From an uncultured Aurantimicrobium sp. (GTDB lineage: Bacteria > Actinomycetota > Actinomycetes > Actinomycetales > Microbacteriaceae): 39,199 bases of DNA. The stretch is taken from NCBI RefSeq assembly GCF_936931525.1, contig NZ_CAKZII010000189.1:1-39199 (forward strand), read 5' to 3'. This document shows, piece after piece, positions 9,579 through 17,832 of this stretch. Position 1 is the stretch's first letter, and every line of letters begins with the position of its first letter. A program made the position numbers and the translations under genes. The notes beneath the pieces were generated by a model that did no database searches, had not been told where the DNA came from, and saw nothing but the letters and a program-made list of their open reading frames with translations.

Positions 9579-10222
9579 GTAACCTGATCCTTGCCATCGA
9601 TACTTCTGCCGGCACCAGCATCGCTCTGGTGAAAGACGGTGTAGTTCTTTCTGCACGCTCCACCCCCGACACCATGCGTCACGCCGAAATCATCGGCAGC
9701 TTTATCCATGAGGTTCTCACCGAAGCAGGTATTGCATCTCACGAGGTGACCCACGTTGCAGTCGGCATGGGGCCAGGACCATTTACCGGTCTTCGAGTCG
9801 GGATTGCTGCCGCCGATGCGTTCGCATTCGGCAGCGGGGCAATCCTGCTCCCCATGAACAGCCACGATGCTATTGCTCTTGAGTTCTTGGATACCAATCC
9901 TGAAAACAACGTCGTGGTCACCACCGATGCTCGCCGCAAGGAAGAGTATGTGAGTTTCTATACCGGCCTGGATGACGAAGGCTGCCCGATTCGTGCACAC
10001 GGTCCAGCCATTCAGAAGCCCGGTGAATACATCGTCACCGAAAGTGCTTATGTTCAGGCCACAGAAGTTCCTGCCACGTGGTTAGGTGTTCTGGCCGAGC
10101 GTATGTTGGTTGCCGGACGCCCCTTCCTCCCCTTCGAGGCGCTCTATCTGCGCTCGCCGGATGTCACCATGAGCAACGGCCCCAAGCGGGTTGTGCAGGA
10201 GATGCGAGGTGGTCAGAAATGA
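9575..10222 (+). CDS. tsaB: tRNA threonylcarbamoyladenosine biosynthesis protein TsaB
   Basis: TsaB is the non-catalytic ASKHA-fold partner that holds TsaD and TsaE together in t6A synthesis. Residues 1-110 carry the fold, beginning LILAIDTSAGTSIALV and including VAVGMGPGPFTGLRVGIAAA. The GTG at 9575 is preferred over the GTG at 9563, because AGGTGG at 9561-9566 sits 8 bases upstream and the resulting GTGA overlaps the tsaE stop. This gives 215 residues. The C-terminal half is less conserved, as usual for TsaB. The stop overlaps the rimI start in ATGA. Confidence 0.93.
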   Translation: MSNLILAIDTSAGTSIALVKDGVVLSARSTPDTMRHAEIIGSFIHEVLTEAGIASHEVTHVAVGMGPGPFTGLRVGIAAADAFAFGSGAILLPMNSHDAIALEFLDTNPENNVVVTTDARRKEEYVSFYTGLDDEGCPIRAHGPAIQKPGEYIVTESAYVQATEVPATWLGVLAERMLVAGRPFLPFEALYLRSPDVTMSNGPKRVVQEMRGGQK

Positions 10223-10701
10223 TCGACAGCATCGTGTTGCGTCAAGCCACCACTGATGACGTTCCCGCCATCATGGACATTGAAACTCCCGTCTTCGCTG
10301 GTGAAGCCTGGTCCATGGAAGCTATGGCTCGAGATGTCGGAGACAGGAACTGTTTCTATCTCGTCGCCGAAGCACACACGGATGTTCTGGGCGGTGAGCC
10401 CTCTGTTGTTGGTTATGCCGGGCTCCTGGCTCCCCGAGGCTCAGGTGATGGCGATATTCAGACCATTGCTGTTCTGCCCGAGTTCCGCAGCTCAGGTCTC
10501 GGACGCCGTCTGATGACGGCGCTGCTGGATGAAGCAGAAGCACGTGATGCAAAGCGAGTCTTTCTAGAGGTTCGTGCTGACAACCCTCACGCGATTGCGC
10601 TTTATGCATCCTTGGGCTTTGAAGAGATTGCTGTTCGTCCTGGCTACTACCAGCCCGAAGGCATCGACGCCGTAATCATGAAGAAAGGGGCTGATCTGTG
10701 A
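10219..10701 (+). CDS. rimI: Ribosomal protein S18 alanine N-acetyltransferase
   Basis: This GNAT-family N-acetyltransferase probably acetylates the N-terminus of ribosomal protein S18, and RimI in actinobacteria can act more broadly. The GNAT core is visible: [20 protein letters not shown] at about residues 80-99 holds the acetyl-CoA loop (Arg90, Gly93, Gly95). It is followed by [21 protein letters not shown] and the GYYQP region near the C-terminus. The frame is open upstream inside tsaB, but the ATG at 10219 overlapping the tsaB stop gives the normal 160 residues. Lying between tsaB and tsaD is the classic location. Confidence 0.92.
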   Translation: MIDSIVLRQATTDDVPAIMDIETPVFAGEAWSMEAMARDVGDRNCFYLVAEAHTDVLGGEPSVVGYAGLLAPRGSGDGDIQTIAVLPEFRSSGLGRRLMTALLDEAEARDAKRVFLEVRADNPHAIALYASLGFEEIAVRPGYYQPEGIDAVIMKKGADL

Positions 10702-11756
10702 TGAACCGTGATGCTCCTTTAGTCCTCGGTATTGAAACCAGTTGCGATGAGACCGGCATCGGTATTGTTCGCGGTCGCGAACTACTGGCTAATGTCATTG
10801 CCTCGTCGATGGATGAGCACGCCCGTTACGGCGGCGTTGTTCCTGAAGTTGCAGCTCGCGCACACCTCGAAGCTTTGCGCCCAGCCCTGACTGAAGCTGT
10901 TGCCACCGCGGGCATCAATCTCGAAGACCTTGATGCTGTCGCGGTAACAAGCGGCCCTGGTTTGTCCGGTGCACTGATGGTGGGTGTTGGGGCAGCGAAG
11001 GCTCTGGCGCTGTCTCTGAATAAGCCGCTCTATGCCGTGAACCACCTGGTGGGTCACGTCGGTGCTGACGTTCTCGGCGAAGAAGGCCCACTCGAGTACC
11101 CCACCATTGCCTTGTTGGTTTCAGGCGGTCACACCTCGTTGCTTCTTGTTCGTGATCTCACCAGCGATGTTGAACTCTTGGGTGAGACCATCGACGACGC
11201 CGCTGGTGAAGCCTTCGACAAGGTCGCCAGAATATTAGGTCTGCCCTATCCCGGTGGTCCCCAGATCGACCGCGTTGCGGCAGACGGTGACCCCAAGGCC
11301 ATTCGCTTCCCCCGTGGCCTGACGCTTCCGAAGGACATGGAGAAGCACCGCTACGACTTCTCCTTCTCGGGGCTCAAGACAGCCGTTGCTCGCTGGGTTG
11401 AGGTGCGCAGAGACGCCGGGGAAGAGATCCCCATCGCTGACGTGGCAGCAAGCTTCCGTGAAGCTGTCATCGATGTGCTCACCAGTAAAGCGATTGCTGC
11501 CTGCAAGGACTATGACGTCCCTAGGCTTTTGCTCGGTGGTGGTGTTGTAGCGAATGCACGCCTGCGCGAAGTCGCTGGGCAGCGTGCCACGTCGGCTGGG
11601 GTGGAGCTGCGCATTCCTGCGTTCTCCCTCTGCACAGACAATGGCGCGATGATTGCGGCGCTGGCGTCTGAGCTCATCATGGAAGGTGCCGAACCTTCTT
11701 CACTGAACTTTGGAGCTGACAGCACACTCCCAGTTACAGACATCCATGTTCACTAA
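10698..11756 (+). CDS. tsaD: tRNA N6-adenosine threonylcarbamoyltransferase TsaD
   Basis: TsaD is the catalytic subunit that transfers threonylcarbamoyl to A37 of tRNA. The ASKHA-fold protein opens with [15 protein letters not shown] and contains the metal-binding pair His116 and His120 in AVNHLVGH. It also shows [26 protein letters not shown] and [12 protein letters not shown]. At 352 residues its length is normal. The start may be the GTG at 10698, coupled to the rimI stop and 7 bases after AAAGGGG, or the ATG at 10701; the choice changes one residue. It ends the glmS-to-tsaD run. Confidence 0.96.
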   Translation: MMNRDAPLVLGIETSCDETGIGIVRGRELLANVIASSMDEHARYGGVVPEVAARAHLEALRPALTEAVATAGINLEDLDAVAVTSGPGLSGALMVGVGAAKALALSLNKPLYAVNHLVGHVGADVLGEEGPLEYPTIALLVSGGHTSLLLVRDLTSDVELLGETIDDAAGEAFDKVARILGLPYPGGPQIDRVAADGDPKAIRFPRGLTLPKDMEKHRYDFSFSGLKTAVARWVEVRRDAGEEIPIADVAASFREAVIDVLTSKAIAACKDYDVPRLLLGGGVVANARLREVAGQRATSAGVELRIPAFSLCTDNGAMIAALASELIMEGAEPSSLNFGADSTLPVTDIHVH

Positions 11757-11759
11757 AAT
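11754..11759 (+). promoter_or_regulatory. Putative -10 box of the DUF4190-like gene
   Basis: TAAAAT overlaps the tsaD stop codon and ends 6 bases before the ATG at 11766. The interval has no ribosome binding site, which suggests a leaderless transcript initiated at the end of tsaD. Confidence 0.45.
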
Positions 11760-11765
11760 TGAACT

Positions 11766-12113
11766 ATGACTGAAAAAGCTGCACCCAAGACCCCCAAAGC
11801 CGCCAAGCCTGTGACTGTTGTCACTCCTGAGCCTGTGGCAGTTCCCAAGACCAACATTCTGGCTATCGTTGCCCTCGTGACCGGTATCGCTGGTCTCACC
11901 GTGGTGCCCTTCGTCTCCAGCATCGTTGCTGTGGTGACCGGACACATGGCACGCAAGGAAGTTCGTCGCACAGGCGAGCAGGGAGACGGCCTCGCACTGG
12001 CTGGTCTCATCACCGGTTACATCGGTATTGGTCTGGGCCTCCTCGTTGCTGTTCTGCTCATCGCATTCTTCGGCATTGTTCTGGCGTCAGGCATCAACAG
12101 CTACGGCTACTAA
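11766..12113 (+). CDS. DUF4190-like two-helix membrane protein
   Basis: A 115-residue protein with a Pro/Ala/Lys-rich cytoplasmic head (residues 1-35) and two membrane segments, about residues 36-60 (TNILAIVALVTGIAGLTVVP) and 77-110. The connecting piece, VVTGHMARKEVRRTGEQGDGLALAG, matches the DUF4190 pattern in which a short GHxAxxEIRRT loop joins two helices. The function of this family is unknown. It has a promoter-like TAAAAT just upstream and is followed 9 bases later by a second, shorter protein of the same type. The function cannot be taken further from sequence. Confidence 0.75.
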   Translation: MTEKAAPKTPKAAKPVTVVTPEPVAVPKTNILAIVALVTGIAGLTVVPFVSSIVAVVTGHMARKEVRRTGEQGDGLALAGLITGYIGIGLGLLVAVLLIAFFGIVLASGINSYGY

Positions 12114-12122
12114 GTTTGTTCT

Positions 12123-12368
12123 GTGAACACCAACAACGCTGAGGCTCAGTTAGCCCGCTTTAACGGCTGGGCAATTGTCTCCGTGGCCTGCGTGCTGCTG
12201 TTGGTTGTTGGTGTTCTTGCTGTGTTCTTCGGCAACAAAGCGCTGAAAGAAATCAAGAAGACAAACCAGCGCGGCATGAAGCTCGCGCAGTGGGGTGTTG
12301 TTCTGGGTTATGTCGAGATTGTCTCGGGCGTAATCGTGCTCACAGCCATCTTGGCCATTACGTATTGA
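12123..12368 (+). CDS. Small DUF4190-like membrane protein
   Basis: An 81-residue protein starting at a GTG 9 bases after the preceding gene. It has two membrane segments (residues 16-38 and 57-80) joined by FFGNKALKEIKKTNQRGMKLAQWG, the same loop-and-helix plan as its upstream neighbour and the DUF4190 family. The pair looks like a tandem duplication of one domain. The proteins may pair in the membrane, which is inference. No function is known. Confidence 0.7.
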   Translation: MNTNNAEAQLARFNGWAIVSVACVLLLVVGVLAVFFGNKALKEIKKTNQRGMKLAQWGVVLGYVEIVSGVIVLTAILAITY

Positions 12369-12377
12369 TCTTTAACT

Positions 12378-12436
12378 CCTGCAGAGTGAACTCAAGCAGG
12401 GGACCAAGCTACATACGTATATTTCTTATGGCTTGG
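12378..12436 (+). promoter_or_regulatory. Two inverted repeats before the aminotransferase fusion
   Basis: CCTGC (12378-12382) can pair with GCAGG (12396-12400). A larger repeat follows: CCAAGC (12404-12409) and CATA (12412-12415) pair with TATGGCTTGG (12427-12436) apart from a two-base bulge. They lie between the DUF4190-like gene and the next start, and could be a terminator, an operator or a leader structure. Confidence 0.35.
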
Positions 12437-12470
12437 GGTTGAGCGAAGAGAAGACCAGAATAGTAAAGCA

Positions 12471-15332
12471 ATGAATACCGACATCTTTGACTACTTCAGC
12501 CAGACTGAGCTTCCTTCTCCCACTCTTCCTGAGGCTGAGGTTGTGGCATTGGTTGAGAAGCATTTTGGCGTGGTCACGACCGCTTCATCGCTGGGCAGTC
12601 AGCAAGATCAGAACTTCATTTTGCGCAGACAAGATTCTGGTGAAGTTCTCGGTGTTCTCAAACTCAGCAACCCCGCTTTCAGCGTGCAAGAAATCCAGAT
12701 GCAAGACGAGGCTGCCGCCCACCTTGCCAGCACGATAGACCTGCGCATCCCTTCGATTGTTGAGGGTGAGAGCGGCGCAATGTCAGCACTGTTCGAGACC
12801 TCTCAAGGCGTGATTCATGGCCGCGTGATCAAGTTCATACCCGGCAACAGCCTGATGGGCTCGGGATACTTATCTCCGCATGCGATTGCACGCTTGGGCG
12901 AGATTGCAGGAATGGTGAGCAGCGGACTCGCTGACTTCTCTCACTCGGCCAGTGGCAGAGTGCTGCAGTGGAACTTGCTCCATGCGGAGAAAGTCATTGA
13001 ACAACTTCTCAGTGATGAACCCGATGCCGAGGTCACGAACCTCGTCCACCAGGCTCTCGAGATGACTTCTCCGATTCTCAGCACTGTTGGCCCGAACCTG
13101 CCTCAGCAGCTCGGCCACTTCGACATTACCGACGACAATGTGATGTGTCCGGAAGATTCATTAGTCCCTGACGCCGTGCTCGACTTTGGTGACGTTGCCA
13201 GCTCATGGGCTGTGGGAGAGATCGCCACCACAGTGTCTTCGATGCTTCACCACGATGGCGTTGAGCCATTCAGTGTTTTGCCTGCCATCGCCGCATTCCA
13301 TGCGCTTCGTCCACTCAGCGATGATGAGATCGACGCGCTCTGGCCCTTGGTCATTCAGCGCGGTGCTGTGTTGGTGCTCAGCGGTCGCCAGCAGAGCCGC
13401 ATTGATGAAGACAACGACTATGCCACCAACGCGCTCGACCGCGAAATGCGCATCTTGGTCCAGGCTCTGTCTGTTCCACCAGCAGTGATGTCAGCAACCA
13501 TTCGCCACCACCTGGGCCTCAGTGCTGCAGAAACTGCAGCTTGGACCGGCGGCAATCTGCTTTCTGCCCTCACTAACGTGACCTTGCTGGACGCCTGCAC
13601 CACCTCGCCTCTCAATGATGAGGGTGCGTGGATGGGAGCAGCCACTCTTGAGCATGCTGCCCTGTCTGCTCTCGACAGCGGTGCAGAGCTCGCAGTGCTT
13701 CCGGCATGGCAACCCGTGCTCACCGGTGCTCCTTCTCGCACACCACAGACCCCAGAGACCATCCCCACCCACGCCACCATCTGGTTGGCCGAAGCGACAG
13801 AGCTTTCCACGAAGCATGAACTTGAGACAGCCGCTGGAGTGGTAAAGATTACCGCTGGCGGCCAGTCGGTGGAGTTCCGTTCGGCACTGATTGCGGGAAC
13901 AACACTGCCAGCACGTGCCGCTATCACCGTCGCCATGGTTAATGACTCGGTCGATGTTCCTGCCATGGTCACTGCGGAATTAGCACTCGGATGGCGAAGC
14001 CTGCTGGGTGATCCCACGCACGCTCTGGGAATTGATCTGAGTCCAACGGCAGCGGACCACTTGCTTGAGCGTCGTGAGAAAGTTCTCGCCGAAGTGCAAG
14101 AGCACTACTACCAGCACCCTCCGCAGATGGAACGTGGTTGGCGTGAATATCTGATGGACGTCAACGGTCGGGTCTATCTCGACATGGTGAACAACGTGGC
14201 CTCCGTCGGCCACGCCCACCCGAAGGTGGTCGAGGCAGCGACCAACCAGATGCGTTTGCTCAACACCAACTCTCGTTTCAACTATCACTCGATAACGGAA
14301 TACGCAGAGCTGATCACCGAGACGCTTCCCCCTGAGCTCGACACTGTCTTCTTCGTGAACTCAGGTTCAGAAGCGGTGGATCTCGCACTGCGTGTGGCAA
14401 TGGCATACACAGGCAGAACCGACATCGTCTGCATGCAAGAGGAATACCACGGCTGGACTTATGCCAGCGATGCGGTGTCAACCTCTATTGCAGATAACCC
14501 CAATGCGCTGAGCACCAGACCAGACTGGATCCACACCGTGGATGCTGCCAACTCCTATCGCGGTATTCACCGCGATGAAGAAGCAGTGAAGTATGCCCCC
14601 GAAGCGGTTGAGGTCATTGAGGGCATTGCTCGGTCAGGTAAGCAGATCGCCGGCTTCATCAGTGAGTCCTACTTTGGCAACGCCGGTGGCGTCGCCCTGC
14701 CAGATGGGTATCTGAAGCAGGTATATGCCGCTGTTCGTGCGCAAGGCGGTCTTGCCATTGCGGATGAAGTCCAGGTCGGCTTCGGACGCTTGGGTGAATG
14801 GTTCTGGGGCTTCCACCAGCAAGGCGTTATTCCAGACATCGTTGCGGTGGCAAAGTCCATCGGTGGCGGTCATCCGCTCGGCGCCGTGATTACCAGCCGA
14901 GAGATTGCCAACCGTTACCGCACCCAGGGCTACTTCTTTTCTTCCACCGGTGGTTCACCTGTGTCGAGTGAGATCGGCAAAGCAATCCTCGGCATCATCA
15001 AGGATGAGGGCTTGCAGGAGAACGCATTGAAAGTGGGAACTCACCTCAAGCAGCGCTTGCAGAGCCTGTCTGCGAAGTACCCCATCGTGGGCAGAGTGCA
15101 TGGCTCAGGTCTCTACCTTGGTTTGGAATTCATCCGAGACACCCAGACTCTGGAACCGGCAACCGAAGAAACTGAAGCTATTTGTAATCGTCTGCTGGAA
15201 CTCGGCGTCATCATGCAGCCCACTGGTGATTACCAGAACGTGCTCAAGATCAAACCACCACTCGTGGTTACTCAGGAGTCTGCAGACTACTTCGTGGACA
15301 TGCTGGAGCATGTCTTGGAGACCGGCTGGTAG
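12471..15332 (+). CDS. Aminoglycoside-phosphotransferase-like kinase fused to class III aminotransferase
   Basis: A 953-residue three-part protein. Residues 1-340 resemble APH/choline-kinase-type phosphotransferases, with the catalytic loop His216-Phe-Asp218 through Asn223 and the metal-binding DFGD at 238-241. Residues 340-530 are a middle section I do not recognise. Residues 535-953 are a class III PLP aminotransferase with VFFVNSGSEAVDLALRVA, YHGWT, ADEVQVGFGR and the PLP lysine Lys795 in VAKSIGGGHPLG. Proteins with this order are known, and the aminotransferase part is close to phospholyases acting on ethanolamine-phosphate or phospho-hydroxylysine. A kinase-then-lyase mechanism on an amino alcohol is plausible inference. 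The substrate is unknown. It is monocistronic, with inverted repeats upstream. Confidence 0.85.
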   Translation: MNTDIFDYFSQTELPSPTLPEAEVVALVEKHFGVVTTASSLGSQQDQNFILRRQDSGEVLGVLKLSNPAFSVQEIQMQDEAAAHLASTIDLRIPSIVEGESGAMSALFETSQGVIHGRVIKFIPGNSLMGSGYLSPHAIARLGEIAGMVSSGLADFSHSASGRVLQWNLLHAEKVIEQLLSDEPDAEVTNLVHQALEMTSPILSTVGPNLPQQLGHFDITDDNVMCPEDSLVPDAVLDFGDVASSWAVGEIATTVSSMLHHDGVEPFSVLPAIAAFHALRPLSDDEIDALWPLVIQRGAVLVLSGRQQSRIDEDNDYATNALDREMRILVQALSVPPAVMSATIRHHLGLSAAETAAWTGGNLLSALTNVTLLDACTTSPLNDEGAWMGAATLEHAALSALDSGAELAVLPAWQPVLTGAPSRTPQTPETIPTHATIWLAEATELSTKHELETAAGVVKITAGGQSVEFRSALIAGTTLPARAAITVAMVNDSVDVPAMVTAELALGWRSLLGDPTHALGIDLSPTAADHLLERREKVLAEVQEHYYQHPPQMERGWREYLMDVNGRVYLDMVNNVASVGHAHPKVVEAATNQMRLLNTNSRFNYHSITEYAELITETLPPELDTVFFVNSGSEAVDLALRVAMAYTGRTDIVCMQEEYHGWTYASDAVSTSIADNPNALSTRPDWIHTVDAANSYRGIHRDEEAVKYAPEAVEVIEGIARSGKQIAGFISESYFGNAGGVALPDGYLKQVYAAVRAQGGLAIADEVQVGFGRLGEWFWGFHQQGVIPDIVAVAKSIGGGHPLGAVITSREIANRYRTQGYFFSSTGGSPVSSEIGKAILGIIKDEGLQENALKVGTHLKQRLQSLSAKYPIVGRVHGSGLYLGLEFIRDTQTLEPATEETEAICNRLLELGVIMQPTGDYQNVLKIKPPLVVTQESADYFVDMLEHVLETGW

Positions 15333-15349
15333 TAGCTAGCCGGCTTGGG

Positions 15350-15694
15350 TCACCACTTGATGAGCTGTTGCTCCACAAAGTTATATTCGGCAGTCTCTTT
15401 GCCAGTCACGACATAGTCGTTGCTCTCCCAGCCAGGGGTGAAACCTCCGGCAGCATGGATCGCAGAACGAATAGTCGCCATGGCAACCGCTGCTGCTTCG
15501 TCGAAAGTGCTCTCAGTTGCTGAGGAATTGATTCGCACGAAGCCGGTCTTCACGGTGGCGACATAGTCAGAGTCAGATATGCGCTGGTCAGCAGCCTCGA
15601 TATCCATCAATGCACTCATGACCTGGTCGAGGTGGTTATCGAGATCCATTTCACCGGTGACATAGAAACTCACCGAAACACGTACTGTTTCCAT
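15350..15694 (-). CDS. Hypothetical protein, possible antitoxin-like partner
   Basis: A 114-residue protein that I do not recognise. The chosen ATG at 15694 starts METVRVSVSFYVTG. It has GGAAGGA a few bases upstream and begins 2 bases after the stop of the preceding gene; an ATG 30 bases further up lies inside that gene. The start of the protein looks like beta strands, followed by a helix (FDEAAAVAMATIRSAIHAAGG) and a short tail ending VEQQLIKW. The tight coupling to the HicA-like gene suggests the two products act together. HicB-like character is inference only; no DNA-binding domain is evident. Confidence 0.6.
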   Translation of the reverse strand: METVRVSVSFYVTGEMDLDNHLDQVMSALMDIEAADQRISDSDYVATVKTGFVRINSSATESTFDEAAAVAMATIRSAIHAAGGFTPGWESNDYVVTGKETAEYNFVEQQLIKW

Positions 15695-15696
15695 TT

Positions 15697-15939
15697 CTAC
15701 TTCCTTCCCCGGTAAACGAAACATGTTGCTCTTTCTAAGTATCTCAACATATCTTTCGCATAGTGAGGGTTGCTGGGAGTCAGATGAATACCTGTTTGAT
15801 GCTTTTCAGGACAAGGGCAAAATGCTCGATAGTACGTTGGAGGATCTTTGATTCGCCAACCTTGATCGTCCAGCATCAGCAAAAGAGCTTGTAACTCTTT
15901 TGTGGTGTGCTTCTTCCAGTACCCGTTGCGACGAACCAT
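15697..15939 (-). CDS. Small HicA-like protein with CPCP and TPSNPHY motifs
   Basis: An 80-residue basic protein, first gene of a two-gene unit. Its layout fits a small dsRBD-like fold such as HicA mRNA interferases: a helix (TKELQALLLMLDDQGW), then strands around YYRAFCPCPEKHQTGIHLTP, then a helix (SNPHYAKDMLRYLERAT). It lacks the usual HicA GSHH histidine motif, though a CPCP-x2-H group that might bind metal lies close to that place. I recall actinobacterial hypothetical proteins with the same CPC...H...HLTPSNP pattern but no assigned function. The start at 15939 is fixed by an in-frame stop at 16008 and no other start between. Its ribosome binding site is weak. Confidence 0.6.
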   Translation of the reverse strand: MVRRNGYWKKHTTKELQALLLMLDDQGWRIKDPPTYYRAFCPCPEKHQTGIHLTPSNPHYAKDMLRYLERATCFVYRGRK

Positions 15940-16032
15940 CCGGCAACCGTAGGGTTGCGGCTGCTGAGATCGAGTCCAGATGTGTTTATCTGTTGAAGTA
16001 GCTCTTCAACTGAAGGTGTTGAGAACTACTGA

Positions 16033-17220
16033 TTAGACGCGTTGGGCAAGGATTGCCACCCGGCGCTCGCCGAGCCTGGTCAAGAACAGCGTCGCGCTGC
16101 TCTTTCCGGACAGGCTCAGGCGCTTGCGAAACTCTGCGGGGTCAATGTCCACGCCCCGCTTCTTGATCTCGAGCGTGCCAATGCCGCGCGTCTTGAGCTC
16201 TTTGGCAAGCACCTTCACATCGAGAGCAAACTCTTCAACGACTTCAAAAGTGCTGGCAAAGGGTGTGCTCACCTCAACGTCACTGCTCATATAGGCAATG
16301 TGCTCGTCGAGCATGTGGGCACCAATGCTGCGGGCCAGGTCGCCGATCAACCGTGCGCGAATGACCGCACCATCTGGTTCATAGAGGAACTTACCTAGTT
16401 CACCGACTTCGGCATCTTCCGAGTCGGCCGCAGAGGTCAACTCGTGCATGCCATCGTTGTGGATTACGAGAGCAGCTCGAGAGATGCCATCCCGCTTGAG
16501 GGGGCCAAACCACAGACCCACTTCAACCACGTCGCCATTGACAGAGATCCACTGTGCTTCGCAGGTGTCAGGAATCTGCTCTCGGTCAAAGCCAGGGCCC
16601 AACTTGATGCCGGTGGGAAGTTTGTCTGCCAGACCGAAAGCAAAGTCGAGCGAGGGAGAGTAGTCCTCTGAGTTGGCTAAGCGGTTGGTGTTGGTGTGAC
16701 CAGAAGTTCGTCGTGCTGGATCGAGGTAGACGGACTCCACATCAGAGAGGTCCGTCTCTTCTGCTGTGCCATGACTCACTCGTGCTTCAGGGAAGGGCGC
16801 CAAGTTATAGGTTGTGATGGCGGCAGTGACTTCATCCGCGTCCACGGCATGAACCTGCAGGCCTGCTCCGGCAAACGCCAAGGCATCGGCTCCGATGCCG
16901 CAGCCCAGGTCGGCCACGCTTGTGAGCCCTGCGCGAACATAGCGCCCGGCATGGAGGGCTGCTACCGGAAGCCTGGTGGCCTGCTCGAGACCTGCTTCAG
17001 TGAACAACATGCGCTGGGCAAAGTCGCCGAACTTAGCTCCCGCTTTTCCACGCAGCTTTGCCTGAGTGAGCGCAGTGGCCACTAATGACGCGGAATTTCC
17101 GTCTTTGCGCAGGTGAGCGACCATCTTCAACACATCAGTGTTGGAGGTGTAGGCGGGCAGAGAGTCCAGTAACGCCACCCCTTCCGGGGTGAGTAATTCG
17201 CGTAGTTCTGCACTCTCCAT
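16033..17220 (-). CDS. Class I SAM-dependent methyltransferase with THUMP-like C-terminal domain
   Basis: The protein carries a Rossmann-fold methyltransferase core with the SAM motif DLGCGIG at residues 104-110, the acidic strand end AVDADE, and YLDPARR near 165-171, a catalytic-loop-like DPAR motif. The C-terminal 130 residues, including LKTRGIGTLEIKKRGVDIDP, match the THUMP-like domain of this family, suggesting an RNA substrate that is not established. The ATG at 17220 gives 395 residues. A GTG 36 bases upstream would place the start inside the CIRCE operator. The -10-like TAGGTT ends 7 bases before the ATG, so the transcript may be leaderless and could be affected by HrcA. It is divergent from groES. 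Confidence 0.85.
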   Translation of the reverse strand: MESAELRELLTPEGVALLDSLPAYTSNTDVLKMVAHLRKDGNSASLVATALTQAKLRGKAGAKFGDFAQRMLFTEAGLEQATRLPVAALHAGRYVRAGLTSVADLGCGIGADALAFAGAGLQVHAVDADEVTAAITTYNLAPFPEARVSHGTAEETDLSDVESVYLDPARRTSGHTNTNRLANSEDYSPSLDFAFGLADKLPTGIKLGPGFDREQIPDTCEAQWISVNGDVVEVGLWFGPLKRDGISRAALVIHNDGMHELTSAADSEDAEVGELGKFLYEPDGAVIRARLIGDLARSIGAHMLDEHIAYMSSDVEVSTPFASTFEVVEEFALDVKVLAKELKTRGIGTLEIKKRGVDIDPAEFRKRLSLSGKSSATLFLTRLGERRVAILAQRV

Positions 17221-17227
17221 GGTTGTA

Positions 17228-17233
17228 AACCTA
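17228..17233 (-). promoter_or_regulatory. Putative -10 box of the methyltransferase gene
   Basis: On the minus strand TAGGTT ends 7 bases before the ATG at 17220. A -35 at normal spacing would fall at about 17250-17256, inside the first CIRCE element, so HrcA bound there would be expected to block this promoter as well. Confidence 0.45.
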
Positions 17234-17245
17234 CCAATCCTTGAG

Positions 17246-17272
17246 CTGGCACTCACATTGCGCGAGTGCTAG
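17246..17272. promoter_or_regulatory. CIRCE element 1 (HrcA operator)
   Basis: CTGGCACTC-N9-GAGTGCTAG is a perfect inverted repeat with the exact arm and spacer lengths of CIRCE, in the form common in actinobacteria. It lies about 80 bases before groES and also over the promoter region of the divergent methyltransferase gene. Confidence 0.92.
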
Positions 17273-17292
17273 TTCACGCCGTACACTCGTAG

Positions 17293-17319
17293 TTAGCACT
17301 CGATACGTTCGGGTGCTAA
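17293..17319. promoter_or_regulatory. CIRCE element 2 (HrcA operator)
   Basis: TTAGCACTC-N9-GGGTGCTAA matches the CIRCE consensus TTAGCACTC-N9-GAGTGCTAA with one mismatch in the right arm. It lies 32 bases before the groES start and 47 bases (start to start) from element 1. It probably overlaps the groES core promoter or transcription start. Confidence 0.92.
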
Positions 17320-17350
17320 TCCCATACTTAGTTCAAGAAAGAGGTCAACC

Positions 17351-17647
17351 GTGTCGGTCGCCATCAAGCCGCTCGAAGATCGCATTGTTATCAAGCAGGT
17401 TGAAGCCGAGCAGACCACTGCTTCCGGTCTCGTCATTCCTGACACTGCCAAGGAAAAGCCCCAGGAGGGCGTTGTCGTTGCAGTAGGCCCCGGCCGCATT
17501 GACGACAACGGTAACCGTGTTCCTCTGGACATCGCCGAAGGCGACAAGGTTATCTACTCCAAGTACGGCGGAACCGAAGTGAAGTACGCAGGCGAGGAAT
17601 TCCTCGTTCTCTCTGCTCGCGACGTTCTCGCAATTGTTGTTCGCTAA
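17351..17647 (+). CDS. groES: Co-chaperonin GroES
   Basis: GroES forms the seven-subunit lid of the GroEL chaperonin in the cytoplasm. The 98-residue protein has the family marks: [19 protein letters not shown] at the N-terminus, the mobile loop [18 protein letters not shown] that binds Gro[10 protein letters not shown], and [13 protein letters not shown] near the C-terminus. The start is GTG at 17351 after AAAGAGG. Two CIRCE elements just upstream show heat-shock control by HrcA. A hairpin terminator follows at once and no groEL lies in the window, so groES is a single-gene unit here. Confidence 0.97.
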   Translation: MSVAIKPLEDRIVIKQVEAEQTTASGLVIPDTAKEKPQEGVVVAVGPGRIDDNGNRVPLDIAEGDKVIYSKYGGTEVKYAGEEFLVLSARDVLAIVVR

Positions 17648-17664
17648 ATTCTTTTAGCTCAAAT

Positions 17665-17690
17665 TGTGGCTCCGGTTTTCCGGGGCCACA
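17665..17690 (+). terminator. Hairpin terminator after groES
   Basis: An 11-base-pair stem (17665-17675 with 17680-17690, one G-T pair) with a TTTT loop lies 17 bases after the groES stop. An A-rich stretch follows rather than a T run, so termination in the groES direction may be partial. The remaining bases to 17832 hold no gene I can recognise. Confidence 0.65.
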
Positions 17691-17832
17691 GTTGGTTAAA
17701 AAAGTGTGAGCCTGGCTCGCGAACCGTCCGGATCACTGCCAAGCTCTAAGGGCTACTGCCCGCCACTAGTTCAATAATAATCCTGCATTAGGTAATTGGC
17801 GAGCACTGGGGTTACCTGAGGATTGTCCGGAG

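Noticed and set aside
15322-15343. Terminator between the aminotransferase fusion and the HicA-like unit
   Set aside because: CCGGCT and AGCCGG can pair, but the stem is only 6 base pairs with a 10-base loop that includes the stop codon, and no T run follows.
17691-17832. Possible small RNA or tRNA between groES and rarD
   Set aside because: Only short chance stems such as GGGC/GCCC were found and there is no cloverleaf.
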